Assembly: GCA_030539475.1 (NCBI GenBank)
Contig: JAUNRY010000018.1
Coordinates: forward strand, 1 to 7,577
Reading direction: 5' to 3'
Origin: Bacteroidia bacterium
Lineage (GTDB): Bacteria > Bacteroidota > Bacteroidia > Bacteroidales > Dysgonomonadaceae
Length of the DNA stretch: 7,577 nucleotides
The position numbers were made by a program, and so were the translations under genes. The first letter of the stretch is position 1. Every line of letters begins with the position of its first letter. Of the stretch, positions 1 through 6,043 are shown one piece after another. A model generated the notes under the pieces. That model was given only the letters and a program-made list of their open reading frames with translations, had not been told where the DNA came from and ran no database searches.

Positions 1-587
1 TTGGTGGTGATAAGATGCACGTTCCTGTACAATCCGGCACCGGGATACCAGCGCGATTGCTCTTCGTTATTTTCGAGGCGGACGGCAAGCGTGTTGTTTT
101 GTCCGTTGGGATTTATGTAATCTGTGATATCGTAATAAAACGTGTTGTAACCGTTGGGCCAAAACCCTACTTCTTTGCCGTTGACATACACGCGCGATTG
201 GCTCATTGCCCCATCGAACTGAATTTTTACCCGTTTATCGGCAGAAAAACCGGGAATGGAGAAGTTGTTTCTGTACCATCCGGCGCCGGTAAACGGCAAT
301 CCGCCGGTGCGGCCGTAATGTTCAATGGCGGTGGTTTGCCCGTCCTGAACAATTGCCATCCGATGGATATCGTTTTGTTTGTCGAACGGGCCGTAAATGG
401 CCCAATCGTGCGGCACCGTTACCGATTGCCATTTGGAATCATCGAAATTGATGTTAGATTGTGCCGCGTTGTCTTCGCGGGTAAACTTCCACCCTTTTTC
501 GAGGGTGATTTGGCTGCGGGTTTGAGCTTTAGTAATAGATGTTGTTGCTAAAAACAACACAGCCGTTAAAATTAGAGTTAATCTCAT
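1..587 (-). CDS. Secreted glycoside hydrolase family 2 protein (beta-galactosidase-like), N-terminal part, cut by left window edge
   Basis: Minus-strand frame open from ATG at 587-585 to the left edge, giving 195 codons plus two bases. Residues 1-21 form a signal peptide (basic start, hydrophobic LILTAVLFLATTS core, likely cleavage after TKA before Q22), so the enzyme is exported, presumably to the periplasm or cell surface. The rest matches the N-terminal sugar-binding jelly-roll domain of GH2: VPHDW at 58-62, GAGWYR at 101-106, FDGAMSQSRVYVNG at 124-137 and SRWYPGAGLYRNV at 178-190. GH2 includes beta-galactosidases, beta-mannosidases and beta-glucuronidases. The conserved wording is closest to the Bacteroidota beta-galactosidase type, but the catalytic domain lies outside the window, so the substrate is inferred. 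It sits 48 bp downstream of fumC on the same strand with no terminator between, so co-transcription is possible. The gap holds only a weak match to a -33/-7 promoter. Confidence 0.9.
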   Translation of the reverse strand, partial: MRLTLILTAVLFLATTSITKAQTRSQITLEKGWKFTREDNAAQSNINFDDSKWQSVTVPHDWAIYGPFDKQNDIHRMAIVQDGQTTAIEHYGRTGGLPFTGAGWYRNNFSIPGFSADKRVKIQFDGAMSQSRVYVNGKEVGFWPNGYNTFYYDITDYINPNGQNNTLAVRLENNEEQSRWYPGAGLYRNVHLITT

Positions 588-635
588 AAAAGTGATTTTA
601 TTTAAATTTGAATTATAATCGATAAAAGCAATTTT

Positions 636-2033
636 TCAATCCAGCGGTTTTATCATTTCTTCAGGCCGGACCCATTTATCGAAATCTTCGGCAGTTACGT
701 GTCCCAACCGGATGGCTTCTTCTTTCAACGTGGTTCCGTTTTCGTGCGCGGCATTGGCAATTTCGGCGGCTTTGTAATACCCGATTTTCGGGTTGAGCGC
801 GGTTACGAGCATCAGGGAATTATTCAACAATTCATTGATTCTTTTATGATTCGGCGTTATCCCCGATACGCAATGCTCGTTGAACGAAACAGCCGCATCG
901 CCGAGCAACCGGGCGCTTTGCAAAAAATTTGCCGCCATTACCGGTTTAAAAACATTCAGCTCGAACTGCCCCTGCATTCCGGCTACGCCGATGGTAACAT
1001 CGTTGCCCATCACTTGCGCGCAAACCATCGTGAGCGCTTCCACCTGCGTGGGATTCACTTTCCCCGGCATAATGGAAGAGCCCGGCTCGTTGGCGGGAAG
1101 AATGATTTCCCCGATGCCGCTGCGCGGACCCGATGCAAGCAAACGGATATCGTTGGCTATTTTGTTCAGCGAAACGGCTACCTGCTTCAAGGCTCCGTGT
1201 GTTTCAACAATGGCATCGTGTGCGGCAAGCGCTTCGAATTTATTTTTCGCGGTTACAAAAGGTAATCCCGTAAATTCGGCAATGTATTTCGCAGCCAACA
1301 CGTCGTATCCTTTTGGAGTGTTTAATCCTGTTCCCACAGCCGTTCCGCCGAGTGCAAGTTCTGTTAAATGCGGCAATGTATTTTCAACGGCCCGAATGCC
1401 GTACGCCAACTGCGCGGCGTATCCGCTGAATTCCTGTCCCAACGTTAACGGAGTTGCGTCCATCAGGTGCGTACGCCCGATTTTTACAACCTCTTCCATT
1501 TCGGCAGATTTTTTGGCGATTGCTTTCTGCAAATCGCGCAATGCCGGCAAGGTAACTTCAACCGTTTTTTTGTAACACGCAATGGCCATTGCCGTGGGAA
1601 ATGTATCGTTAGACGATTGCGATTTGTTGACATCGTCGTTCGGCTGCAGCGTTTTCTCGCCTTCCCCGATGGTTTTTCCCGAAAGTTGCTGCGCACGGTT
1701 CGCAATTACTTCGTTCACGTTCATATTGCTTTGCGTGCCCGAACCGGTTTGCCAAATCACCAACGGAAATTGGTCGTCAAGTTTTCCTTCGAGAATTTCG
1801 TCGCACACTTGCGCGATCAAATCCCGCTTTTCTTCCGACAAAACGCCCAACTCGCAATTGGCATAAGCCGCGCCCTTTTTCAGGTAAGCGAACCCGTAAA
1901 TAATTTCAAGCGGCATCGAGGCGGGAGGGCCTATTTTGAAATTGTTCCGCGAACGCTCTGTTTGCGCACCCCATAATTTATCGGCAGGGACTTTTACTTC
2001 GCCCATCGTATCTTTTTCGATTCTGTATTTCAT
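636..2033 (-). CDS. fumC: Class II fumarate hydratase (fumarase C)
   Basis: Complete 465-residue protein, close to the 467 of E. coli FumC. It catalyses reversible hydration of fumarate to L-malate in the cytoplasm, in the TCA cycle or its reductive branch, without an iron-sulfur cluster. The fumarase/aspartase superfamily signature GSSIMPGKVNP is at 318-328 and is followed by TQ, which is typical of fumarase rather than aspartase. Other active-site segments are present: TGSGTQSNMN (96-105), SSND (140-143) and GRTHLMDATPLTLGQE (186-201). By alignment from memory, H189, S319, K325 and N327 correspond to E. coli H188, S318, K324 and N326, a constant offset of one. No key residue appears missing. 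The start at 2033 gives the typical N-terminus (MKYRIEKDTMGEVKVPADKLWGAQ-like). Its upstream region is shared with the divergent gene at 2400. The GH2 gene follows in the same direction. Confidence 0.97.
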   Translation of the reverse strand: MKYRIEKDTMGEVKVPADKLWGAQTERSRNNFKIGPPASMPLEIIYGFAYLKKGAAYANCELGVLSEEKRDLIAQVCDEILEGKLDDQFPLVIWQTGSGTQSNMNVNEVIANRAQQLSGKTIGEGEKTLQPNDDVNKSQSSNDTFPTAMAIACYKKTVEVTLPALRDLQKAIAKKSAEMEEVVKIGRTHLMDATPLTLGQEFSGYAAQLAYGIRAVENTLPHLTELALGGTAVGTGLNTPKGYDVLAAKYIAEFTGLPFVTAKNKFEALAAHDAIVETHGALKQVAVSLNKIANDIRLLASGPRSGIGEIILPANEPGSSIMPGKVNPTQVEALTMVCAQVMGNDVTIGVAGMQGQFELNVFKPVMAANFLQSARLLGDAAVSFNEHCVSGITPNHKRINELLNNSLMLVTALNPKIGYYKAAEIANAAHENGTTLKEEAIRLGHVTAEDFDKWVRPEEMIKPLD

Positions 2034-2060
2034 TCAATAAATTGTTTGATTTCTTCATAA

Positions 2061-2092
2061 CAAAGAAACGACTTTTTGGGCAATAGACAAAA
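2061..2092 (-). promoter_or_regulatory. Candidate fumC promoter (Bacteroidota type)
   Basis: Read on the minus strand, TTTTG (2092-2088) is separated by 19 nt from TTTCTTTG (2068-2061). The Bacteroidota consensus is TTTG about 19-21 nt before TAnnTTTG, so the -7 box matches five of six fixed positions with ideal spacing. It would start transcription about 20-25 nt before the fumC ATG. This rests on pattern only; a second, perfect -7 match lies farther upstream at 2145-2152. Confidence 0.45.
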
Positions 2093-2132
2093 CTTGGTTT
2101 TAACGACTATCATTTTTTATTGTAAAATATAG

Positions 2133-2154
2133 ATTAATTTTGAACAAATTTAAT
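2133..2154. repeat. Imperfect inverted repeat carrying back-to-back -7-like elements
   Basis: Arms ATTAATTTTG and CAAATTTAAT flank a 2-bp centre and pair at nine of ten positions. The plus strand contains TAATTTTG (2135-2142) and the minus strand TAAATTTG (2152-2145). Both fit TAnnTTTG perfectly, so the repeat could be a paired promoter or a regulator site. Neither has a TTG at ideal -33 spacing; the nearest on the minus strand (2180-2178) gives a 25-nt spacer. AT-rich DNA produces such matches by chance, hence the modest confidence. Confidence 0.35.
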
Positions 2155-2311
2155 GATTTAGTGTTCATCCTTTAATCCAAAGAATATTTTCTTGGCCACA
2201 ATTATATTTATTCGATTATTAAAAGCGCGCATTTTTTTCCAAACTTGAACGATTAGAAGAATTTATTACTGATGCCTAATTATTTACCCAGGCCTCAGAA
2301 AGCAACAGAAC

Positions 2312-2331
2312 TGCTTAAAAATTTTTAAGCA
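2312..2331. repeat. Perfect 20-bp palindrome, possible operator
   Basis: TGCTTAAAAA is followed directly by its reverse complement TTTTTAAGCA, with no spacer. It lies 68 bp upstream of the start codon of the exported protein gene. Without a loop or a following T-tract it is not a good intrinsic terminator. A binding site for a dimeric regulator is the likelier reading, but no regulator is identified. Confidence 0.5.
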
Positions 2332-2356
2332 AATAGCTAATCTTCAAAAAAAACAG

Positions 2357-2385
2357 TTGAGTTGAATAGTCAACAAATATATTTT
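2357..2385 (+). promoter_or_regulatory. Candidate promoter of the exported protein gene at 2400
   Basis: TTG (2357-2359) is followed after 18 nt by TATATTTT (2378-2385), five of six fixed positions of TAnnTTTG. The spacer contains the small inverted repeat GTTGA-ATAG-TCAAC (2361-2374). The start point would lie only about 8 nt before the ATG, giving a very short leader, so an upstream promoter remains possible. Confidence 0.3.
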
Positions 2386-2399
2386 AATAACATTTTAAT

Positions 2400-3191
2400 A
2401 TGAAAAAAACAGCTTTATTATTTGCAATCGCATTAGTATTTATTAACAACACTAGTGCACAAAAAATTAATGGAAAATCTTGGGATTTGAGAGATGGAGC
2501 GCTCTTAGATGGCAAAACCATTCTAAAAGCTAATATGCTGGGATGGGCTACGCGTAATATTGGATTTTACGGAGAACGTATTCTTACTAAGAACATCAGT
2601 GCTATAGTGGGAATAAACGTTATGCCGCAGGGAGGAATTCCCTATATTAATAATTTCGTTACCGACGACCCTCAAATCGAAAATATAGAAATTGGCACAT
2701 TTTCTTTTACTCCTGAACTGCGTTTCTATTTAAATAGATCTGGTTACGGAAGAGGCTTTTATATTGCGCCCTATTATAAATATGAACGCTACAAAGTTTC
2801 CAATTTTCTGATAGAACTTGAAGACGAAAATAGTACGACGAATGAAATTGATGTTAGCGGCAACCTAAATACGCATAGCGTCGGAGCTGTCATCGGAGTA
2901 CAATGGCTGTTAGGCAGAAAGAAAAATATTGCACTTGATTGGAGCATTATTGGCGCTCATTACGGTTCAAATAAAGGCTTTTTTAATGGAACTTCTACCT
3001 TTGAAATGTCTGATGAGGAACAAGCGGATTTAAAGGACGAAATTACAGATATGTTTAACGATATTGAGCTATTAGGGAAAAAAATGACCGAAGTAGAAAG
3101 CGTTAATGTAACTTCTAATTCGGCAGAAGCAAGCACGAAAGGCCCTTGGGCTTTTATTCGAGCGTCACTTTCGATTGGGTATAGATTTTAG
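2400..3191 (+). CDS. Exported protein, predicted outer-membrane beta-barrel, function unknown
   Basis: 263 residues that I do not recognise as a named family. Residues 1-20 form a signal peptide (MKKTALLFAIALVF core, cleavage likely after TSA before Q21). The mature part alternates strand-like segments rich in aromatic and small residues: ILKANMLGWATRNIGFYGER (41-60), SFTPELRFYL (102-111), GFYIAPYYKYERY (119-131), SVGAVIGVQWLLG (160-172) and IALDWSIIGAHYG (177-189). It ends in a strand closing with the aromatic C-terminus YRF, as in outer-membrane barrels. The KxNxLGWAT and PELRFY wording resembles small Bacteroidota porin-like families such as DUF3575, which is an inference. Residues about 203-247 form a charged, probably helical insert (SDEEQADLKDEITDMF and beyond) before the final strand, where barrel topology predicts an extracellular loop. 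Codons are more A/T-ending than in fumC and trp. No clear terminator follows before the trp promoter. Confidence 0.8.
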   Translation: MKKTALLFAIALVFINNTSAQKINGKSWDLRDGALLDGKTILKANMLGWATRNIGFYGERILTKNISAIVGINVMPQGGIPYINNFVTDDPQIENIEIGTFSFTPELRFYLNRSGYGRGFYIAPYYKYERYKVSNFLIELEDENSTTNEIDVSGNLNTHSVGAVIGVQWLLGRKKNIALDWSIIGAHYGSNKGFFNGTSTFEMSDEEQADLKDEITDMFNDIELLGKKMTEVESVNVTSNSAEASTKGPWAFIRASLSIGYRF

Positions 3192-3241
3192 CTTAGAATG
3201 TTAAATTATCAAAAATCCGCTCCATTTTAATTTTTTACAAT

Positions 3242-3249
3242 TATATTTG
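3242..3249 (+). promoter_or_regulatory. -7 element of the trp operon promoter
   Basis: TATATTTG is a perfect match to the Bacteroidota -7 box TAnnTTTG, placed 18 nt before the leader-peptide ATG. No TTG is visible at the expected -33 position; that region reads CGCTCCATTTT. Transcription would begin near 3255, giving a leader RNA of roughly 150 nt up to the terminator. Confidence 0.6.
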
Positions 3250-3267
3250 CATCAAAATAATCAAAAA

Positions 3268-3327
3268 ATGAATATTTCTTTTACAAACGGATATTGGTGG
3301 CGCAACTTACAACTCATTCAGTCGTAA
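3268..3327 (+). CDS. trpL: trp operon leader peptide with tandem Trp codons
   Basis: A 19-codon ORF reading MNISFTNGYWWRNLQLIQS with a TAA stop at 3325-3327. The two tryptophan codons TGG TGG are adjacent at 3295-3300 (residues 10-11). Tandem Trp codons in a short ORF between a promoter and a terminator directly upstream of trp genes are the hallmark of a trp leader peptide, the sensor of tRNA-Trp charging. The start codon follows an A-rich stretch (AATCAAAAA) and lacks a Shine-Dalgarno sequence, as for other genes here. The peptide itself probably has no function beyond being translated. It is too short for ordinary gene callers and could easily be left unannotated. Confidence 0.85.
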   Translation: MNISFTNGYWWRNLQLIQS

Positions 3328-3359
3328 GGGAAAACAGCCGTGTCTTTAAGTAAAAGAAA
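3275..3359 (+). repeat. Long-range 10-bp inverted repeat in the trp leader
   Basis: TTTCTTTTAC (3275-3284, codons 3-6 of the leader peptide) is perfectly complementary to GTAAAAGAAA (3350-3359) in the spacer. A possible inner extension pairs ACGG (3287-3290) with CCGT (3338-3341). The Trp codons lie inside the loop. A ribosome reaching or stalled on them would open this stem, so it is a plausible moving part of the attenuator. Its effect on the terminator is not evident from sequence. Confidence 0.5.
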
Positions 3360-3378
3360 ACAGAAATAAAGAAAGAAA

Positions 3379-3406
3379 GCCTGTCGCACCTGCGACGGGC
3401 TTTTTT
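3379..3406 (+). terminator. Intrinsic terminator of the trp attenuator
   Basis: A nine-pair stem (GCCTGTCGC at 3379-3387 with GCGACGGGC at 3392-3400, including one U-G pair) closes on the tetraloop ACCT and runs into six T residues (3401-3406). Upstream A residues (3376-3378) can lengthen the stem into the T-tract. It is the most GC-rich structure in an otherwise AT-rich leader and ends 27 nt before the trpB ATG. Confidence 0.9.
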
Positions 3407-3433
3407 CGTTTAAAATTGAACAAAAACAAAAAT

Positions 3434-4624
3434 ATGCAGAACTTTTTAGTTGACAAGTTGGGATTTTACGGTGATTTTGGAGGAGCGTATATCCCCGAAA
3501 TCCTTCATCGGTGCGTTAGCGAGCTTCAGGGTTCGTATCTCGAAATTCTGGAAAGCGAATCGTTTAAAAAAGAATTTGAGCAACTGCTCCGCGATTACGT
3601 GGGCAGGCCGTCTCCGCTTTATCTCTCCAGTTATCTTTCCGATAAGCACGGCTGTAAAATCTATCTTAAACGCGAAGACCTAAACCACACCGGCGCACAC
3701 AAAATCAACAACACCATCGGGCAAATTCTTATCGCCAGGCGATTGGGCAAAACCCGCATCATTGCCGAAACCGGCGCCGGGCAACACGGCGTGGCAACCG
3801 CCACCGTTTGCGCGCTGATGCAGATGCAATGCATTGTGTATATGGGAAAAACAGACGTTGAGCGGCAAGCCGTGAACGTGAAGAAAATGGAAATGCTGGG
3901 AGCGAAGGTTGTGCCGGTAACATCGGGGAATATGACGCTGAAAGACGCCACCAACGAAGCCATCCGCGACTGGTGCTGCAATCCGGTCGACACGCATTAC
4001 ATCATCGGATCCACCGTTGGGCCGCATCCTTATCCCGATATGGTTGCCCGCCTGCAATCGGTTATCAGCGAGGAAATCCGCAAGCAACTGCTGGAAAAAG
4101 AAAACCGTGCGGTTCCCGATTACCTTTTCGCCTGCGTGGGCGGAGGAAGCAACGCTGCCGGAACCGTTTATCATTTTCTGAACGATGACGATGTAAAAAT
4201 CGTACTCGCCGAAGCCGGCGGAAAAGGCATCGACAGCGGAGAATCGGCAGCCACCATTCAAATCGGTTCCGTGGGAATTATTCACGGATGCAAAACACTG
4301 GTGATGCAAACCGAAGACGGCCAGATAACAGAACCTTACTCAATCTCGGCAGGGTTGGATTATCCGGGAATCGGCCCCATTCACGCCAATCTGGCCACAA
4401 CAAAACGCGCCCGAATCATTGCCGTGAACGACGACGAAGCCCTGCAATCCGCTTTCGAACTCACCCGCTCCGACGGAATTATCCCCGCGCTGGAATCTGC
4501 TCACGCACTCGCTGCGCTCGATAAAGTCAGCTTCAAACCCACCGATGTGGTTGTGTTGACGCTTTCGGGAAGAGGCGATAAAGACCTGGAAACTTATTTC
4601 AAATACGAATCAACAATCCAATAG
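3434..4624 (+). CDS. trpB: Tryptophan synthase beta chain
   Basis: 396 residues from the ATG at 3434; E. coli TrpB has 397. It is a PLP enzyme that condenses indole with L-serine to form L-tryptophan, working in the cytoplasm with TrpA, which supplies indole. The PLP lysine is K90 in HTGAHK, matching E. coli K87. The catalytic glutamate is E112 in AETGAGQHG, matching E109. The phosphate-binding GGGSN is at 236-240, and SGRGDKD near the C-terminus (378-384) holds the serine that contacts the pyridine ring. The N-terminus GFYGDFGGAYIPE is standard TrpB1. An in-frame TTG at 3416 would add six Asn/Lys-rich residues. The ATG is preferred for length and its A-rich upstream sequence. It is the first structural gene after the attenuator, and its stop is 3 nt before trpE. 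Confidence 0.97.
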   Translation: MQNFLVDKLGFYGDFGGAYIPEILHRCVSELQGSYLEILESESFKKEFEQLLRDYVGRPSPLYLSSYLSDKHGCKIYLKREDLNHTGAHKINNTIGQILIARRLGKTRIIAETGAGQHGVATATVCALMQMQCIVYMGKTDVERQAVNVKKMEMLGAKVVPVTSGNMTLKDATNEAIRDWCCNPVDTHYIIGSTVGPHPYPDMVARLQSVISEEIRKQLLEKENRAVPDYLFACVGGGSNAAGTVYHFLNDDDVKIVLAEAGGKGIDSGESAATIQIGSVGIIHGCKTLVMQTEDGQITEPYSISAGLDYPGIGPIHANLATTKRARIIAVNDDEALQSAFELTRSDGIIPALESAHALAALDKVSFKPTDVVVLTLSGRGDKDLETYFKYESTIQ

Positions 4625-4627
4625 AAT

Positions 4628-6031
4628 ATGACTTATCCATTCAAAACCAACTGCAAAAAGGTAATGGGCGATTTGCATACGCCGGTAAGCCTTTACCTGA
4701 AAATCCGCGACGCGTTTCCGCAATCGGTGCTGCTGGAAAGCTCCGATTACCACGCCAACGAAAACAGCACGTCGTACATCGGGCTGAAACCCATCGCGTA
4801 TATCGATATTAACCGGGGCGAGTGCATTGAAACTTATCCGGATGGAAAAATTGAAAAAAACATCCTTTCCAAGGAATTTACCATTTCCGATGCGCTGAAC
4901 GGTTTTATCGAAAACTTCAATATTTCCGGCAACAACGCTTCCTCGCTCGGGCTTTTTGGTTACACCACGTTCAATTGCGTGAAATATACCGAGAATATCG
5001 ACATAAAAGAGAGCACCGAAGACCGCAACGACGCGCCCGATATGCGCTACATTTTGTACAAATACCTGATGGTTTTCAATCATCAGAAAGACGAGCTGTC
5101 GCTTATCGAATTGCTCGCCGATGGCGAAGAAAGCCAGCTTTACAAGGTGGAAAACCTGATAAACGCCCGCAATTTCGCCTCGTACGATTTCTTTACCGAG
5201 GGCGAAGAATCAAGCCCCATCACCGACGAACAATATAAAACATACGTTCGCCAGGGCGTGGAGCATTGCCACCGCGGCGATGTGTTTCAGATTGTGCTTT
5301 CGCGGCGCTTCGCGCAAGGGTTTTCGGGCGATGATTTCAAGGTGTATCGTGCGCTGCGAACCATTAATCCGTCGCCGTACCTGTTTTATTTCGACTTTGG
5401 CGGATTCCGCATTTTCGGTTCATCGCCCGAAACGCATTGCCAGATAAAAGGCAGAACAATCAGCATCGACCCCATTGCCGGAACCGCCAAGCGCACGGGA
5501 AACCTGCAGGAAGATGCCGAAGCTACCGAACGGCTGAAAAGCGACCCCAAAGAAAACGCCGAACACGTGATGCTGGTGGATTTGGCGCGTAACGACCTGA
5601 GCCGCAACGCGCACAAAGTGCAGTTGGATTTTTACCGTCAGGTGCAACATTATTCGCACGTTATTCATTTGGTTTCGCGCGTGAGCGGAACGCTCGATGA
5701 GGGCGTGAATCCTGTTCAGGCGTTTTTCGATACGTTTCCGGCAGGAACGCTTTCGGGCGCGCCCAAGGTGCGGGCAATGCAATTGATTTCCGAAATTGAA
5801 GCGCACAATCGCGGGGCGTATGGCGGCTGCATCGGGTTTATCGGTTTCAACGGCGATATCAATCAGGCCATTACCATCCGCACGTTCGTGAGCCGCAACA
5901 ACCAACTTTGGTATCAGGCGGGTGCGGGAATCGTATCGCAAAGCGTGGATGAAAACGAACTTCAGGAGGTGAAAAACAAATTGGGTGCGTTGAAAAAAGC
6001 CATTGATTTGGCGGCGAATCTTCACAATTAA
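4628..6031 (+). CDS. trpE: Anthranilate synthase component I
   Basis: 467 residues. With TrpG it converts chorismate and glutamine to anthranilate, the committed step of tryptophan synthesis. The C-terminal chorismate-binding domain carries PIAGT (282-286). The alanine favours anthranilate synthase, since aminodeoxychorismate synthase (PabB) usually has PIKGT. DPKENAEHVMLVDLARNDLSR (306-326) includes the Mg-binding glutamates, and FPAGTLSGAPK (370-380), GAYGGCIGF (396-404) and QAGAGIV (430-436) complete the set. Near the N-terminus LLESS (35-39) matches the LLES motif that binds tryptophan in E. coli TrpE, so feedback inhibition is likely. After PIAGT the sequence is AKRTG where enterobacteria have RPRG; similar variants occur in Bacteroidota as I recall. 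It starts 3 nt after the trpB stop, so translation is probably coupled. Confidence 0.96.
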   Translation: MTYPFKTNCKKVMGDLHTPVSLYLKIRDAFPQSVLLESSDYHANENSTSYIGLKPIAYIDINRGECIETYPDGKIEKNILSKEFTISDALNGFIENFNISGNNASSLGLFGYTTFNCVKYTENIDIKESTEDRNDAPDMRYILYKYLMVFNHQKDELSLIELLADGEESQLYKVENLINARNFASYDFFTEGEESSPITDEQYKTYVRQGVEHCHRGDVFQIVLSRRFAQGFSGDDFKVYRALRTINPSPYLFYFDFGGFRIFGSSPETHCQIKGRTISIDPIAGTAKRTGNLQEDAEATERLKSDPKENAEHVMLVDLARNDLSRNAHKVQLDFYRQVQHYSHVIHLVSRVSGTLDEGVNPVQAFFDTFPAGTLSGAPKVRAMQLISEIEAHNRGAYGGCIGFIGFNGDINQAITIRTFVSRNNQLWYQAGAGIVSQSVDENELQEVKNKLGALKKAIDLAANLHN

Positions 6032-6043
6032 ATAGGTAAACCG

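Larger units (their letters stand above)
2034..2399. other. AT-rich divergent intergenic region between fumC and the gene at 2400
   Basis: This 366-bp stretch has no convincing gene. It holds candidate promoters for both flanking genes, an imperfect 22-bp inverted repeat (2133-2154), a perfect 20-bp palindrome (2312-2331) and a 9-bp direct repeat ATTTTAATA (2381-2389 and 2392-2400) just before the right-hand start codon. I see no tRNA-like or transposase-like sequence in it. Confidence 0.7.
3255..3406 (+). promoter_or_regulatory. trp operon transcription attenuator (leader region)
   Basis: In order, this leader RNA holds a short ORF with tandem Trp codons (3268-3327), an A-rich spacer (about 3345-3378) and an intrinsic terminator (3379-3406), all ahead of trpB. 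This is the arrangement of ribosome-mediated attenuation: scarce charged tRNA-Trp would stall the ribosome at the Trp codons and alter RNA folding so that the terminator fails. The leader start is an estimate from the -7 element. The exact alternative fold is not resolved here: a perfect 10-bp stem (3275-3284 with 3350-3359) and a 5-bp stem CTTAC/GTAAG (3306-3310 with 3324-3328) are visible. Confidence 0.8.

Noticed and set aside
15..551. Plus-strand open frame of 178 codons at the left edge
   Set aside because: It is antisense to the GH2 reading frame, which has a signal peptide and clear family motifs on the minus strand.
880..1575. Plus-strand open frame of 231 codons, with others at 699-1265 and 1467-1976
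   Set aside because: All lie antisense within fumC, whose full set of family motifs is on the minus strand. The translations are low in recognisable structure and look like shadows of its codon bias.
2272..2328. 18-codon plus-strand ORF (MPNYLPRPQKATELLKNF) upstream of the exported protein gene
   Set aside because: It is too short to separate from chance, has no Trp or His run suggesting attenuation and no clear initiation signal. Its stop codon lies in the 2312-2331 palindrome, and its 3' end merely reads the left arm.
2312..2331. Palindrome read as an intrinsic terminator
   Set aside because: It has no loop, a mostly A-T stem and no T-tract after it, and no gene ends just upstream in either direction.
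3416..3433. TTG at 3416 as the trpB start
   Set aside because: It would add six Asn/Lys-rich residues absent from usual TrpB N-termini and lies only 10 bases after the terminator T-tract. The ATG at 3434 gives the normal length.
3680..4309. Minus-strand open frame of 209 codons, with similar ones at 5420-6025 and 7056-7532
   Set aside because: They are antisense to trpB, trpE and trpD and show no domain motifs or plausible start context; they are explained by the GC-rich third positions of those genes.
4628..6031. trpE read as aminodeoxychorismate synthase (pabB)
   Set aside because: The PIAGT motif, the N-terminal LLES motif and the position in a trp operon behind a Trp attenuator all favour anthranilate synthase.
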